Shown here one piece after another: positions 23,847 through 35,416 of a stretch of 64,000 nt of DNA (positions within the stretch are counted from its first letter, which is position 1; each line of letters starts with the position of its first letter). Both the position numbers and the translations under genes were made by a program. Below the pieces are notes generated by a model. That model ran no database searches, had not been told where the DNA came from, and saw only the letters and a program-made list of their open reading frames with translations. Source of the DNA: Gnetum montanum (taxonomy: Eukaryota; Streptophyta; Gnetopsida; Gnetales; Gnetaceae); the NCBI GenBank assembly GCA_015680685.1, contig MNCI01005835.1:1257614-1321613 (forward strand). The letters run 5' to 3'.

Positions 23847-24731
23847 TGATGAATGGCTAGGTATCCCTACGTCCAACCATATGAATACGAGTGTTCATGC
23901 ATGATCCGGTCGAACTCCGCAGACAGGCTAGTTGTGGTATCTAGATAGTTACACGTTGATCGCAGTTCGCTGTCTTCCCACCTGGACTAGTATTGCTTTG
24001 TCATGTATGGTTTGGTCCAGAGTGAGGCATATGATGTGATCATCCTAAACTACTGCTACTCCTAGAGACAATGGAGAATAATATGGATTAAACTAATGAG
24101 TAATAGGAAATGAAGTCTAAGCTAACCTAAGTGCGATGAGCATCCGTTCCTTAATCATCCGTACACATCTTAGACCTCATGCACGACTACTACTGGGATT
24201 ACCAAGCATAGATCCTAGGTACACTAATGGGTTACCAAGTAGCCACACTTAAATGCTCATGATTAAGTCGTACTCATTCCACATTTAACAACAGGAATAG
24301 TAAATGATGATAATAACTATTAACTAAGAAAGTAATAAATATTAACTAAGAAAGCAATAAATAACAACACCAATTAACAATTAAAACTAAGTGAATGCTG
24401 CAATGATGAAGTAATCTTGATCTTTATTTCTGGTCATGTGCACGTCCAAGTACATCACACTCGAATAAAGGTGCCATACAATTACAAACATCACACTACG
24501 TGCATGCACTTGGGAAAATAAGCTAACTCCTATGAAAAAAATGCAAGAGCTTCACTAAAACTAAAAAAAGGATTCCTAAATGAGGCAGAGGACCCTCTTA
24601 TTTATAGGTTGGGATAGGTGGCTGCGTAAACGGGGCCCCGTCGACGTAGGAAGGCTACGTCGAAGGGGCTATGTCGACGCGACCAAGTATACGCGGCCCC
24701 GTCGACACATCGACTTAATGACACTTCATCA
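23847..24731 (-). repeat. 5' LTR of the gag-only element (885 bp)
   Basis: Partner of 19003-19866. TATAAATA (minus strand) lies at 24599-24606. Upstream of it, 24625-24710 holds repeated CGTCGAC words, one or more units longer than in the 3' LTR. LTRs are identical at insertion, so the unit number changed afterwards in at least one of them. Confidence 0.93.
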
Positions 24732-24736
24732 CCTTG
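24732..24736. repeat. target site duplication, right copy (CCTTG)
   Basis: Exact repeat of 18998-19002. The host gag sequence continues right after it. Confidence 0.95.
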
Positions 24737-25230
24737 GGAAAGGGTTATTTGGGGGACATTAGAGGTAATTAGGTCATCTTGGTAAAAGTCAATGAATTTT
24801 GCCATTTGTGTTGTGCTAGCCTCAAGCTTCATCAACTTATTGATAAGGCTTTGGGTCAACTAGAAATATTGATCTAATCTCTAAGATGCTCTAGTGGGTT
24901 GCATAGGTTATATGGCTAATTACATAGGTGGTTGAATGACTTAAGGCTGGGTGATGGGTTGTGGCATCTCTTGAAAAGGCCTTGTTGCCATTACTGCAAG
25001 GGAATTAAAAAGAGGAAATGATGTCTCTCAGTGCCCAATTATATGGAAGGGCAATAATTACAAAAATGGATGTTTAGGAAAACAAAATTAAGCACCCTTA
25101 CAAAATTGAATAACTGGAATCCTCTGGTGTTGAAGATGAAGAGGAGATCAAATAATGCTAGGAGGTGGAGGCTCCTAGGATGCTGAAGGACCTTCTCTAG
25201 CCTCTAATGCTCGTGGCAGTGGTAGTTGAT
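24737..25230 (-). pseudogene. Ty3/gypsy gag relic, copy 2, N-terminal part
   Basis: Minus strand, continuous with 17579-18997 once the inserted element is taken out. It shows QSLINKLMKLEASTTQMAKFIDFYQ (from about 24852), matching copy 1 at about 790-890 (MEMLKRLKASTLQTIKIMDFYQ). The more N-terminal part is Pro/Ser-rich and has stops. Confidence 0.7.
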
Positions 25231-28130
25231 ACTAAGGCCATGGTCAAAGCTATACTACTACAACTACTACTTCAAGTGAAAAGTGAAAGCCATCCAACAA
25301 GGCCTTCATCTTCTCCTCCTTACTCCATGGATCGTACATAGTCCACATCATATCACCATTGTGGGCTAGTCTGGGGATATCCCAATAATATTGCATTGCA
25401 AGAACAATTCCTTGATGTTGACAAACCAAGCTACAAATTGTTTACACTCAACATCGACCATCTTAACAAGTTTTTGCAACTTATGGTAGTCATTCATCCT
25501 TTTGGCCAAATTCTCAGCAATCAATTAGTGATCTGTAAACTAGCTCCCAAGAACTTCAAGCTATGGATTAGCTATTTCCAACTACTACTTGGTGTCTTTG
25601 TAATGCTTGAACTTGACCTCACAAAAGAGGTATGAGCTAGCCACCTACTTCTCTACCTCTAACCATAGCCTTTTGGCTATTAGCATTGCCAAGTTTGTGT
25701 ACTAGAGGTTGGCTAACTTTATGTATTCTATCATCTCCATAATTTGCAACTCCTTTAGATGGATCTTTGCTTTGTTGTAACCATTCAATCCATCAAAGAT
25801 TGATTACCATACACCATCTCTTTGCTAGATTTTTTGGACGACTTCATTCATCTTTGCCTTCGCTAATTGAATCTCATTTTTCTCAGCTCCTTAAGGAGCC
25901 CAACCTAGTCCCTATAGTGATTTTTCACTCATTCAAATTTTAGGGCCTCATTCTTCTAGGTAGCTACCTCAATAGCCATTTTTTGGTGAAGTGCATGAAC
26001 TTCTTCCATTAAGAGATTACGATTCTCAGCTACCAACCTCCTTAGATCCATGTTCACCTTAGCAAGCTACAACTACTACTATCTCACAAACTCTATCATT
26101 TGGTTCTTTTATGCTTTGACATTACATAGGCAACAAATGTCTCTAGTCAAACTTAGGTTTTCCTTACAAACTCACAACAAGTCCTTATTAGTGTTGAAGG
26201 CTAGAGCCTCCAATATGAACATGTCAAAGATTGTCATCTCCTTTGCATTCTCAACCTCTTTTAATTTTTTCTAAAGCTACAAGAAAGCTTCATCTTGTGT
26301 AACATCATGGCTGAGATTGGTAGAATCAACCAAGCAAGCTAACAATTTCAAAACTTCAACAGCCAATCATTGACTTTTGGTTGTTCTACTTCAAGTTGGG
26401 CATTTGCAATGATGAGCTTTCCCTTAGTCTCTAGTAGTTCTAACTAGGTAGCAATGATGCTTTCCAAAAGATTGAAGATCTTTGAAAGAAGTTGCTCAAT
26501 TCCCACCGATTAGTCTGACACTTCCTTATGTTGGGCTATACTTAGCCTCCTACTTCTTACTCCTACAAATGCATGCATGTCTCTAAGTGTAGCAATGTCT
26601 AGTACGACAACTGGAGGAACATTCAACAACTTTACAACTCTATTAGCCACCACCTTTGTCGATATTTCCTATCCATGGTGCTACATCACTAGGACAATCA
26701 TCCCCTTGTCCTCCTCCAAGCACACCAAAAAAGTAGCAAAATTCCAAGAGATCTTTGGGAATTACTATTATCCATGGATGGACACCATCACTTCTCAGGC
26801 ACTCAAATTTAATCTCATAGGCACTTGCATCCTTTTTGTCAAAAACAACAATGCAGTCTCTTCCAGCCAGTTGATGGTTCAGGTGACTTCATTAAGGTGA
26901 CTCAGTGTTGGCTAGTAGATTGAGGGCTATCCACCACTTGGTCCTTCTTGTTGCTCATGGAGCTTCTTTAAGCACTTAATTGTTGCACAAGCCTCCAGTG
27001 TTGTTTCTTTAGTAAGTGGTGGTGGTGGTGGCCACTCCTCCTCAAGCTGCTTGACATGTGCCTTGTCTTTCATCATCTCTTGCCAAGATGTGATAGGAGC
27101 ATGACAAAGTGTGTCATTTATGTAATGGGTCATTCCTCCCCTTTTGCAAAGTTTTTGAATCAGATAAAGAAAGAGGATTGTCTTCCTCTCTCGCACATTT
27201 TCTTTGAATCGTTTGTCAATTTTAAGGAAGATGAGTTGGGGAATATTAACAAGTTATTTTTCAATTACAGTGGCACATGCATGGGTAGAGAAGATAGTGA
27301 TCTTGCTTGGTCACAATGTTGGGTTTAGGTGATAGGCTACAATCTTGAAGTAGGACCTTTCTACATTGGTGAGAGCACTGTACTACTTACAATCCACTCC
27401 ATAGCATCATTGGATCTATTTCTTTTTGACATTGAGGTCCTCTTGTATAGAGATTTCTACCAAATTTTTTCCACTATTAGGCAACTCGAGGACCTCTACA
27501 ATGGCCTTGACTAAGTAGGACACATTGATGTCCTTGATCTTCACAGTGGCATTTGCTTGTTAGTTATTATAGAAGAGGTAAGTCTCTCCCATGTACCACT
27601 TCCCATTGGAAGTAAGGATGGGCCACATGGGAGATCCTTGAAGTTGTGTCTTAACCTCTTCTGGTCCTAGGTCCAAGAAGGGACCAAAGTTAAGTTCCTA
27701 AAGGACCATACTGTGGACCTCCTTAGAATGAATTTGTCTTAGGAAAGCCTCAATTAAGGTGGCATCCAAATTTGATCCAGGCCTTGGCACCTTTTCTTGT
27801 CTTAACTAGCCTATTTTTGTAGTGGGAATCTGGTGAACAGATTCCACTTTGCGCTCCTCCTGAAGAGGTCCTATGGCATGTGTTTTCACTTTACCGTCTT
27901 GGGGTTGTTATGGCTGATAGTTCCTTCCCCCTCTTGGCTGCTTCTCCCTTGGTCAAGATGGTCCTTCTTCCTATGATCTCTTTGGCACCATCTATGATCA
28001 CAAACATAGCCAAGGATTATCGTTTTATGTATAACTTACAACACTTTGATACCTTGTCTCATTTGGCTTGTTACACTGGCAAATTTTTGATCACTGTAGA
28101 TCAATTATTTTGATTTTATTTTATTATAAT
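25231..28130 (-). pseudogene. extra coding relic upstream of gag, partly coiled-coil
   Basis: Coding-like traces on the minus strand lie upstream of gag copy 2, broken by many stops. Recognisable blocks are a long one at 27250-27790 (DATLIEAFLRQIHSKEVHSMVL; SPMWPILTSNGKWYMGETYLFY), one at 26927-27196 with a proline run (EEEWPPPPPL), and heptad-like stretches at 25850-26480 (QISKIFNLLESIIA; GLLKELRK). No known domain recognised. Large gypsy elements of the Tat/Athila groups often carry an extra ORF, which would fit, but a captured host gene is also possible. Confidence 0.4.
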
Positions 28131-28430
28131 GGCTATCCAATTTTGTTAGTGTGGTTTAACTTAGGTGAATTAGTGATATTTAATATTATTTTATTCGTTA
28201 AACTATTTAGGAGTTAGAAAAATTCTAAAAACATTTTTGTCAAAAAAAAAACATAGGTTTATGATCCCCATGATGTAAATCTCACCTCCAATAGCTACAA
28301 GGTCAAAGAACAAGTGGATTCAGATAAGAGGTTAGGAAGTTATGGGCTCGAGAAGGCTCTAGGCTCTAAAAATTACAAAAAATCCCTTAGTGTGATGAAA
28401 CAAATGTAAAAAATTTTCTAACTCCCATCA
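28131..28430. other. AT-rich stretch, no feature seen
   Basis: Contains an A-run at 28242-28250. No coding or repeat signal that I can name. A truncation break of the neighbouring element probably lies near its right end. Confidence 0.4.
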
Positions 28431-28560
28431 CATATTTTTATTATTTTTCTCATGCATCAATGTATTAGGCTACATCAATGAGCATGTGTTGATGCATCAG
28501 GATGCATCAATGGGGATGTATTAATGTAGCTGAAAATAAAAAATCTTCATAATTAAAAAC
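28431..28560 (-). repeat. candidate truncated 3' LTR (U3 fragment)
   Basis: Dense in TGCATCAATG / TTGATGCATC words (28453-28540), the same class of palindromic words found at the outer end of the LTR at 44075-44936. It lies where the 3' LTR of the minus-strand element at 28.5-44.9 kb should begin. The body of the LTR is missing to the left. Inference from motif class and position. Confidence 0.4.
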
Positions 28561-29822
28561 TAAGGAAAAGGAGCTTTTTCATGAAATTGGGGTTCAAAGG
28601 AATCCAAAAAAGCCTAGAATGAGGATGAATGATTGAAGAGGACTAGGAATACATTTGAAACAGACATTTAATAGGAGTTTAATTACCAAGAAGTGCAAAA
28701 ACTGAATGCACCGAGGTGGAAAACAAAGGTTTTAAAAGCAAAATTCCTAAGGAATAAGGAATTTAACCATCCCAACCAAGGAGTATGCAAGTGGATCCTC
28801 CCCATAGTAAGCTTATGTCCTTAATGCCCTTGCATGCCCTCAAATCAAGGATTCTGTGGGCTATAACAACGATTAACGATTGTGAATTGTTAAAAACCAA
28901 ATCACAAAAGAAACCATCAAAGAATTAAAACTGTCTCAAAATGAACCCATCAATACAATCATGAGAAGAGGCAGTGAGGTGGTACATGGGATGAATAGGT
29001 GGATGAAAGAGAGAGTATGGAATGGAGTCAAGCATTTTGGTCACATGAAGTATCTTATGGAAGATGTGATTAATATGACCTGATTACTTCCAACCTTAGT
29101 CAAAATCAACATCATCCACTTCTAGTGACTTTGCATTGGCACATTAGATCATTCCACCCTCCAAGGTATAGGAACATCCCCATAAAGCACTCACCATTCC
29201 AAAGAAATAATAAAAAAGAAGCAAAAAGTGAAAAGGGCCTTAGTTAAAGGGGTGCCTTTAGGCATGGGTAACATGCCTCTCCAACCCCATAACCAAAGCT
29301 TGTAGCCCATTATTATGTCTAAGGGGTGTGCTTTGAATTCCCATTCTTTTTTCTTTCTTTTTTTTTTGTTTCCTTTTTTTTTTTTTTTTTTNGAAACCAC
29401 ATCACCTAAAGACATTACTTCCTAGTTATTGATCAATGTAGGAATGGTGAGGAATCCATGGAAATTTTCATGCAACCCCAAATGGTAGGTAGGTATAAAA
29501 GGTGACAAATACCCTTGAAGTCACACCATTGTTCATCTACTTAATTCATCCCAAGTTTGTAAAGTACCAAGGTCACAAATTCATTGTCAGTTGTTATTAA
29601 GAAAGGACCTCATATTTTCAAAACAAGAAACACCATAGAGTTATGTGGAATGGTGGATGATGTGAATTCCCTACTTGATATCATGAAAAGAATCATTATT
29701 CCATCAATTAACAAAAAAATCTAAGAAAATAATGTAAATAATGTAAGTTACAAACCGCCATCAATTAGTAGCTATAGTTGGCACCAAAGTCCTAATGAAA
29801 ATAAAGAAAAAAGGAATAAAGA
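28561..29822. other. 3' non-coding region of the Athila/Tat-like element
   Basis: No coding frame. Phrases match 20.6-21.2 kb of the gag-only element in the same order (AAGTGGATCCTCCCCA, AGGCATGGGTAA, a long T/C tract at 29345-29391 with one N at 29392). This indicates a shared family. The solo LTR follows directly. Confidence 0.5.
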
Positions 29823-30684
29823 TGATGAATCGTGATTCATCAGGCTGTGATATCGGACCCCCGATATTGGATCCATGATATTAGGTACGCGATTTTGCAA
29901 CCTAATTAATGATATCGAATACACGATATCGTGACTCCTGTGTGAGCCTATAAATACACATGTAAGCACACGAGAGGAGTCAATCTTTAAGTTTTGAATT
30001 ATTTAGCTATTTAGTTAATTTTAGAAGTTAGTTTATTTATTTTTCTCTCTCAACCCTTTGTCCCAGTGCATGCCCGCAATGTGATGATTGTAATTGTACG
30101 GCATCCTTTATTCGAGTGTGGTGTACTCGGACATGCACATGACGAGAAATAAAGATCGAGATTACTTCATCATTGCAGCATTCACTTAGTTTAATTAATT
30201 AATTTTAATTATCATTAAACGCAAAATGAGTACGACTTAATCACGAGCATCTACATGTGACTACTTGGTATCCCAGTAGCGTACTTGGGCCATGCATTTG
30301 GTAATCCCAGTGGTAGTTGTGCACGAGGTCCAAGATGTATATAGATGATTAGGGAACAAATACTCATCATACTTAGGCTAGCTTAGATTCTCTCTCCCTA
30401 TCTCCTCTTAGTTTAGCTCTCTCTCCCTTTTCTTCTAGCTTAATTAAAGATTATCTTCCATTGTCTCTAGGAGCAGCATTAGTTTAGGAACACATCATAC
30501 ACCTCACTCTAGACTAAACCATATGTGACAAAGAAAATACTAGTCTAGGTGAAAAGATAGCAAACTGAAATCAATGAGTAACTATCTGGATACCACAACT
30601 AGCCCATCTGCAAAGTTCGATTGGATCGTGCGTGAAATGCTCGTATTCATATGGTTGAGTGTAGGGGTACCTCGCCACTCATCA
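29823..30684 (+). mobile_element. solo LTR of the TGATGA family (862 bp, plus orientation)
   Basis: It begins TGATGAATCGTG and ends CGCCACTCATCA, and aligns in reverse with the LTRs at 19003 and 23847. TATAAATA lies at 29949-29956. No primer site follows its 3' end and no coding interior flanks it, so it is a solo LTR left by LTR-LTR recombination. Flanking pentamers AAAGA (29818-29822) and AAAGG (30685-30689) match at four of five positions, a plausible decayed target duplication. Its promoter-proximal palindromes use GATATCG words, unlike those in the gag-only element. Confidence 0.85.
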
Positions 30685-30959
30685 AAAGGTAAGAAAATTT
30701 CAAATAAGGTAAAATATAGAAAAAAATTGTAAAATATTTAAGAAAATGAAAAACATATAAAAATAATGTAAAACAAAAAAATTTAAAAATTGAGGAGCCA
30801 CTTATATAATATTAGCATGGACAGGCATCTCCCCCATGACTAAGTTAGAAGGAGAAGATCTAGAAAATTGAACATGCATGTCCATCAACTAAGGCTTTTG
30901 TTCCACTAGTTATTTTTGTTTCAAGGGAAGGCTTGAGTTGCTAAGTATTGACAAAAAAT
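30685..30959. other. AT-rich continuation of the host element's 3' region
   Basis: Runs from the solo LTR to the end of the integrase; no separate feature. Confidence 0.4.
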
Positions 30960-32010
30960 ATTTTGCGTGGGCTATCAGGATGATATATCATCATGGCCTT
31001 GGATGGAAAGGCTTTGTATATAATGTAAGATCCCTCCCATAACGTTTGAAATTTTGTACATTGAGGCACATACATGGGGTTCTAGTAGAGCACCTTATCC
31101 CTTAATTAAGACTTTCCCTTCCAAATCCTAAGGTCATGATGTTGTTTATTATGTGCCTTGTGCACTTCATTTGATGATAGGGCCACTAATCTATTCTTTT
31201 CTAGCATGTTGACATTCATCAGTCTTTCATTTTGGGCTAGACTTAAGTCCAAGTTAAGATCAGCTATTGAAAGTATACGAAGCTCAGCTTGGATGAAAAG
31301 CATTGGAAGTTTTCTATAAATGAGCTCATAGGAAGAATATCCAATACGAAATTTCCATGTTAAAGGATAAGCCCAAAGAGCATCATTGAGTTTGTTGCTC
31401 TAGTCCTTGCTATATTTACTAATTGTTCCTATTGGTATTTTGGTAATTTCCCTGTTGGTGACCTCAACTTGACCATTGGCTTGGGGGTGATATGGAGTTG
31501 TTAGTTAATGTTCAACGCCAAAGCATTGCATGAGCTTTCGAAAAGTCGCATTATGAAATGTGTTTCATTGTCTGAAATCAATGCCCATGGTATACCAAAC
31601 CTATTTATAACATTTTGTTGTACAAATTGTGCTACCATAGAAGATCAATAATTGATTATGGCAGTAGCTTCAGCCCATTTGATACAGTAGTCAATAGCCA
31701 TGATGATGTAGGCCTTTCCATTTAACATGGGGTTGATGGATCCCATTAAGTCAATCCTTCAAAGATCAAAAGGCTTTACCAGTTGTATCCATTGTTGACA
31801 CCCTTCCATGCATGCGGTTATTTCTTCAACATGTTGGCATATGTTGCAAGAGCAGAAGAAGTGATGGACATCCCTAAAGATTGTAGGCCAATAATAACCC
31901 ACCATGAGGATCTTAATGGTCATTTACCTCTCAACATAATGGCCTCCATAAGAGCCTTCATGTGCATTCTGGAGGACTCAAAGTTGATCTGAATTAGGGA
32001 CACACCATTG
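30960..32010 (-). pseudogene. integrase of Athila/Tat-like Ty3/gypsy element
   Basis: Minus-strand translation gives a clear retroviral-type integrase: CxxC near 31850, IDLMGSINPMLNGKAYIIMA with the first acidic residue, DYCIKWAEATAI, ISDNETHF (second Asp, about 31580), TPYHPQANGQVEVTNREI (catalytic Glu, about 31460), and a C-terminal part with ELIYRKLPMLF and LWEGSYIIYKAFPSK (GPY/F-like). SDNGTHF is usual; here Gly is Glu. A handful of stops interrupt it. It joins cDNA to chromosomal DNA. It is the best preserved pol domain in the window, with all three acidic residues visible. Confidence 0.88.
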
Positions 32011-33480
32011 TACTATGCCATCCATGCAAACCTTATAGATGTTGTCATTGATTTCCATAAAGTGTTTAGCCTGATGAAGAAACTATTGTTTCTTCTTGTG
32101 GTCCCACTCCTATGGCATCTTTTGTGTGAGTAGATAGAAGAGGATGTTGTCATACTAGTTTGTTTCTTTGGGATCTTGCTTAGTAACAACACCAACAAAG
32201 AGGAGTTCATTAGAAAATTGATTAGATAATGGGCTCTCCTCCCCCTTACTATCCCATCTTACCCAAGACAAGTGGTTAGCCACCACATTCTTGGTCCCCT
32301 TGTGGTTAGCCATTATTAATTCAAGCTTATAAAGGATCACTAGCCATTGTATGACATGGGGGCTCACCGTTGGCTTATTCATTAGGAATCAGATGGCATT
32401 GTGGTTGGTGTGCACAAAAAGTTTATATCCAAACACATAGTGCATGAATTTTTCCAATGCATACACGACTACCATAAGCTCCTTTTCAATGGTGATGTAG
32501 TTAAGTTATGCACCCACAATGCTTCTTCTTACACAGTGAATGTAGTAGGGATGTTTTCTATCATACATCTATGTAAGAACGACTTCCAAGGCATAGTTTA
32601 ATGCATTCTTCATGATGTGGAATGGTCTAGATTAGTCTGGTGCTTGTAAAATTGGATTTTCTACAAGCTTTAGCTTGAGTTTTTGGAATGCATGCTTGCA
32701 TTCCTTAGTCCAAAAAGATTATGCATCTTTCTTCATAAGCTCCACCAACACCTTGGCGATCTTTGAGAAGTTTTCAGTGAAGCACCTATCGTGACCAGTG
32801 TGGCCAAGGAATGACCTAATGTTCTTCATGGTCTTTGGTTATCTAGTTATTCCTTGGATGATCCATGATGACCTCAATCTCTTTATTTGAAATTTGATGC
32901 CCCAAAACAATGTCATCATGGATCATCAAATGGCTCTTTTGCCAATTAAGCCTCAAGTTAGTTTCTACAAACCATTGAAGAACTTGCTCCAAGAAATCCA
33001 AGGCTTGCTCAAAGGTAGCCCCATAAGTAGAAAAGTCATCCATGAAGACTTCTACACCCCTATTTATTTATTTTTGGATGCTAAGGACTAATCTTTGAAA
33101 TGTAGTGGGAGCATTACATAGGCCAAATGGCATCTTTTTGTATTAAAAAGTCTCCCAAGGACTTGTAAACATTATCTTGGCCTAGTCTTTTTGTGCAATA
33201 CAGATTTGGTTATAGCCATTATAACCATCTAGACAGTTGTAGTAATAATGCCTTGTGATAGTATCTAGCACTTGATCCACAAATGAAAATGGGAAATGAT
33301 CTTTGTAAGTGGTCATATTCAATAGTCGAAAGCCTATACAAACTCTCCACATTTCTCCTTTCTTTGGCACAATAACAAGTGGGCTATGGGGTAAATGAAC
33401 CTAGCCTTAATGAGTTATTTAATTTCTTCCTTGATGATTTCTTGAGCTTGGATTCAAGCATCTTTGTAGCTACCTCTTTA
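32011..33480 (-). pseudogene. reverse transcriptase and RNase H of the same element
   Basis: RT shows MPKKGEMWRVCIGFRLLNMTTYKDHFPFSFVDQVL and CLDGYNGYNQICIAQKD (33182-33370), then MDDFSTYGATFEQALDFLEQVL (from 33043) and LNWQKSHLMIHDDIVLGHQIS. The FMDDFS.YG form of the active site and the KDHFPFxFxDQxL phrase are marks of the Athila/Tat branch. RNase H follows and ends with ELIMANHKGTKNVVANHLSWV (about 32260-32330), where DHLSR is usual. Stops lie between blocks. A short coding-like spacer at 32011-32190 separates it from integrase. Confidence 0.88.
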
Positions 33481-33949
33481 GTTTGATGGAGGAATCTATA
33501 TATATTCTATGTTGGCATATCCTTAGATAAATTCCTGTTAACTCATGATATGATTAGGTAAAGGCTATTGGCCATTTTTTGACAACTTCCAACAATTTCT
33601 TTTTCTGTATAAGATTAAGTGTAGCATTGATAATTACCAACTTGCCATCACTCAGAAATGCATACTTCATTCCTACTGGTAGAGCCTTTAATTCAAGGGG
33701 CTTCTTCTTAGAAGCTTCAGGGATCTCCAACTCTTCCCAATTGATTGCACTTTGTTCATTAGAGAGTTAGTGATGTATCTATTCCAACCTATTCATGATT
33801 TCTACATATGAACTTGTAAGGCTCTCAGCTAGTTCCATGCACATTGTTGATTCTTCCTCATTTTCAGTTGTTAGCCACTGGGTGTCCTCCTATTTAGTGG
33901 TTATTGTGTATAAGCATCTTTGAACTTCTATGATATCTACATACTAACT
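33481..33949 (-). other. protease-RT spacer
   Basis: No domain recognised; minus-strand frames are broken. It lies where the connection between protease and RT is expected. Confidence 0.4.
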
Positions 33950-34260
33950 GCATGCTTGAAGTGATGTGCTCTTGATGGTCCATAGTTTTTACACGTAGTG
34001 GCACCCTATGTCACTATACGTGATGCATGAAACTCTCTTCTTCTTAATTTTTTCAAATTCATTTTCCATGAAAATTTCCAAGGAAAGGTCTCTGATCCCC
34101 AACCTTGTGTCTATGACACTTAGCCGTGCTCTTCCCATGATGATAGAAAAGTCCCCTTTGCAATTCTCCACATGGATTGGCAAGAAATCAACAGAATATG
34201 ACCATCCATAAATGATGTTTGCGATGTCTTCCACCAATCCCAAAGAAATAAAGATGGGTT
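33950..34260 (-). pseudogene. aspartic protease relic, C-terminal half
   Basis: Minus strand from 34243: GLVEDIANIIYGWSYSVDFLPIHVENCKGDFSIIMGRARLSVIDTRLG. The phrase IxxGRxxLxVIDTxxG corresponds to ILGRPFLATARALID of plant gypsy proteases. The active-site DTG would lie just to the right and I could not confirm it. Confidence 0.6.
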
Positions 34261-34689
34261 GGTCTACTAAATCTAGACTACTATTGCTCTTTTTTAAGAG
34301 GTTTAGGTTCTATACTTTGTAAATTTCTTGTGGAAACTATGGAACTTGAGCCCAAAAGAGCCTTGTGTTGAAATTAGAGGACTCCCAAGATTAGATCTCT
34401 TCCTAGGAAGATGACCAATGTTAATCTAATCTATGACTGCATAGATCATCATGACGGTGTGAAACTAGGGAGCATTTTGGTTCAAAGGTTGCTCAATAGT
34501 AATTTTAGAGGTGGAAGTAGTAGGGTTAATAGCCACATGTGTTTATGACTTCATGGGGTTGTTCGTTCTAAAGAAAGATCTTTTGCAAGGTTTGGATTTA
34601 GACCCATTTAACTAAGAATTCAAATATAAGTTTATGACCCTTATAGCATTTCTTTGCTATGGTTGGATAGGTATCTCACCCTGCATGGA

Positions 34690-35275
34690 TGGAGCAGGTG
34701 GCAAAGGAATTGAAGGTGGAGGTGAAGAAGTGGATGAGTGTTGAGGAGAATAGTAGGGAAATGAGGACTTCCCCCATGGCAAAGGTGCTTTGTAGTATGT
34801 AGGGGGATAATAATGATGTGGGAACGAAGCATAATTGGAAGAGTCATGTGGAGAGATGGGATATTGAACATAATAACCATATGGGTTTGGTTGGTAATAA
34901 GGGTGCTACTACCTTGGAGGTGGCATCCCCCACAACCGTGAATGTTGACACTATTGGTATTATTCTTGAGGTTGAGGTGGATGAAGCAAGTGGCATAAGA
35001 GTTAAAGATGGAGGTGTAGGAGTGGAAGAGTGTTAAGGAGGATAATAGGAAAATGAGGACTCCCCACATGGCAAAGGTGCTTTGTAGTATTCAGGAGGAT
35101 AATAGTGATGTGGAAAGGAAGCATGATTGGAAGAGTCACATGGAGAGATGGGCTACTGAACACAATACCCATATGGGTTCAATTGGTGATAAGGGTGACA
35201 TTGCCTTAGAGGTGGCATCTCCCACAACTATGGGTGTTTCCATTGTTAGTATTATTCCTAAGGTTGAGGTGGCAC
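34690..35275. repeat. 292-bp tandem duplication inside gag tail
   Basis: ATGGCAAAGGTGCTTTGTAG occurs at 34776 and at 35068, period 292. The surrounding sequence matches throughout two copies (GGAAGAGTCAxxTGGAGAGATGGG; AATAACCATATGGGT / AATACCCATATGGGT). It doubles the Pro/Tyr-rich Gag tail. As 292 is not a multiple of three, it shifts frame unless a compensating indel exists. Confidence 0.85.
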
Positions 35276-35416
35276 TCCTCTCAGATAATAAGCTTGTTGA
35301 TAGAACTGCTACCGATAGTTGCCTTGTGAATAACGCAACATCCTAGGTGCTTGTCGGTTTACTAGTCTAAGATTTAAAGCATACATCCTAGCTTCCTATA
35401 AGTGTGACACTATAGG

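Larger units (their letters stand above)
19003..24731 (-). mobile_element. complete gag-only LTR retrotransposon (TR-GAG-like, Ty3/gypsy)
   Basis: A 5729-bp element on the minus strand. It has LTRs at 23847-24731 (5') and 19003-19866 (3'), both starting TGATGA and ending TCATCA in either reading. A tRNA-Asp-type primer binding site lies next to the 5' LTR and a purine tract next to the 3' LTR. The 3.98-kb interior holds one gag frame (23708-21711) followed by about 1.8 kb without coding signal. No protease, RT, RNase H or integrase was seen, so it must have moved using another element's pol. This is the layout called TR-GAG in plants. The best candidate helper family is the Athila/Tat-like element at 28.4-44.9 kb, whose Gag and primer site are alike. 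Insertion is inside gag copy 2. Confidence 0.92.

Noticed and set aside
29823-30684. 3' LTR of the neighbouring minus-strand element
   Set aside because: It is in the opposite orientation to that element and has its own near-matching flanking pentamers, so a solo LTR insertion fits better.
34641-35069. 142-codon minus-strand frame rich in His/Leu
   Set aside because: It is out of frame with the Gag tail (PYGYCVQ, YYPPEYY) that matches the related element; it is a shadow inside the 292-bp duplication.
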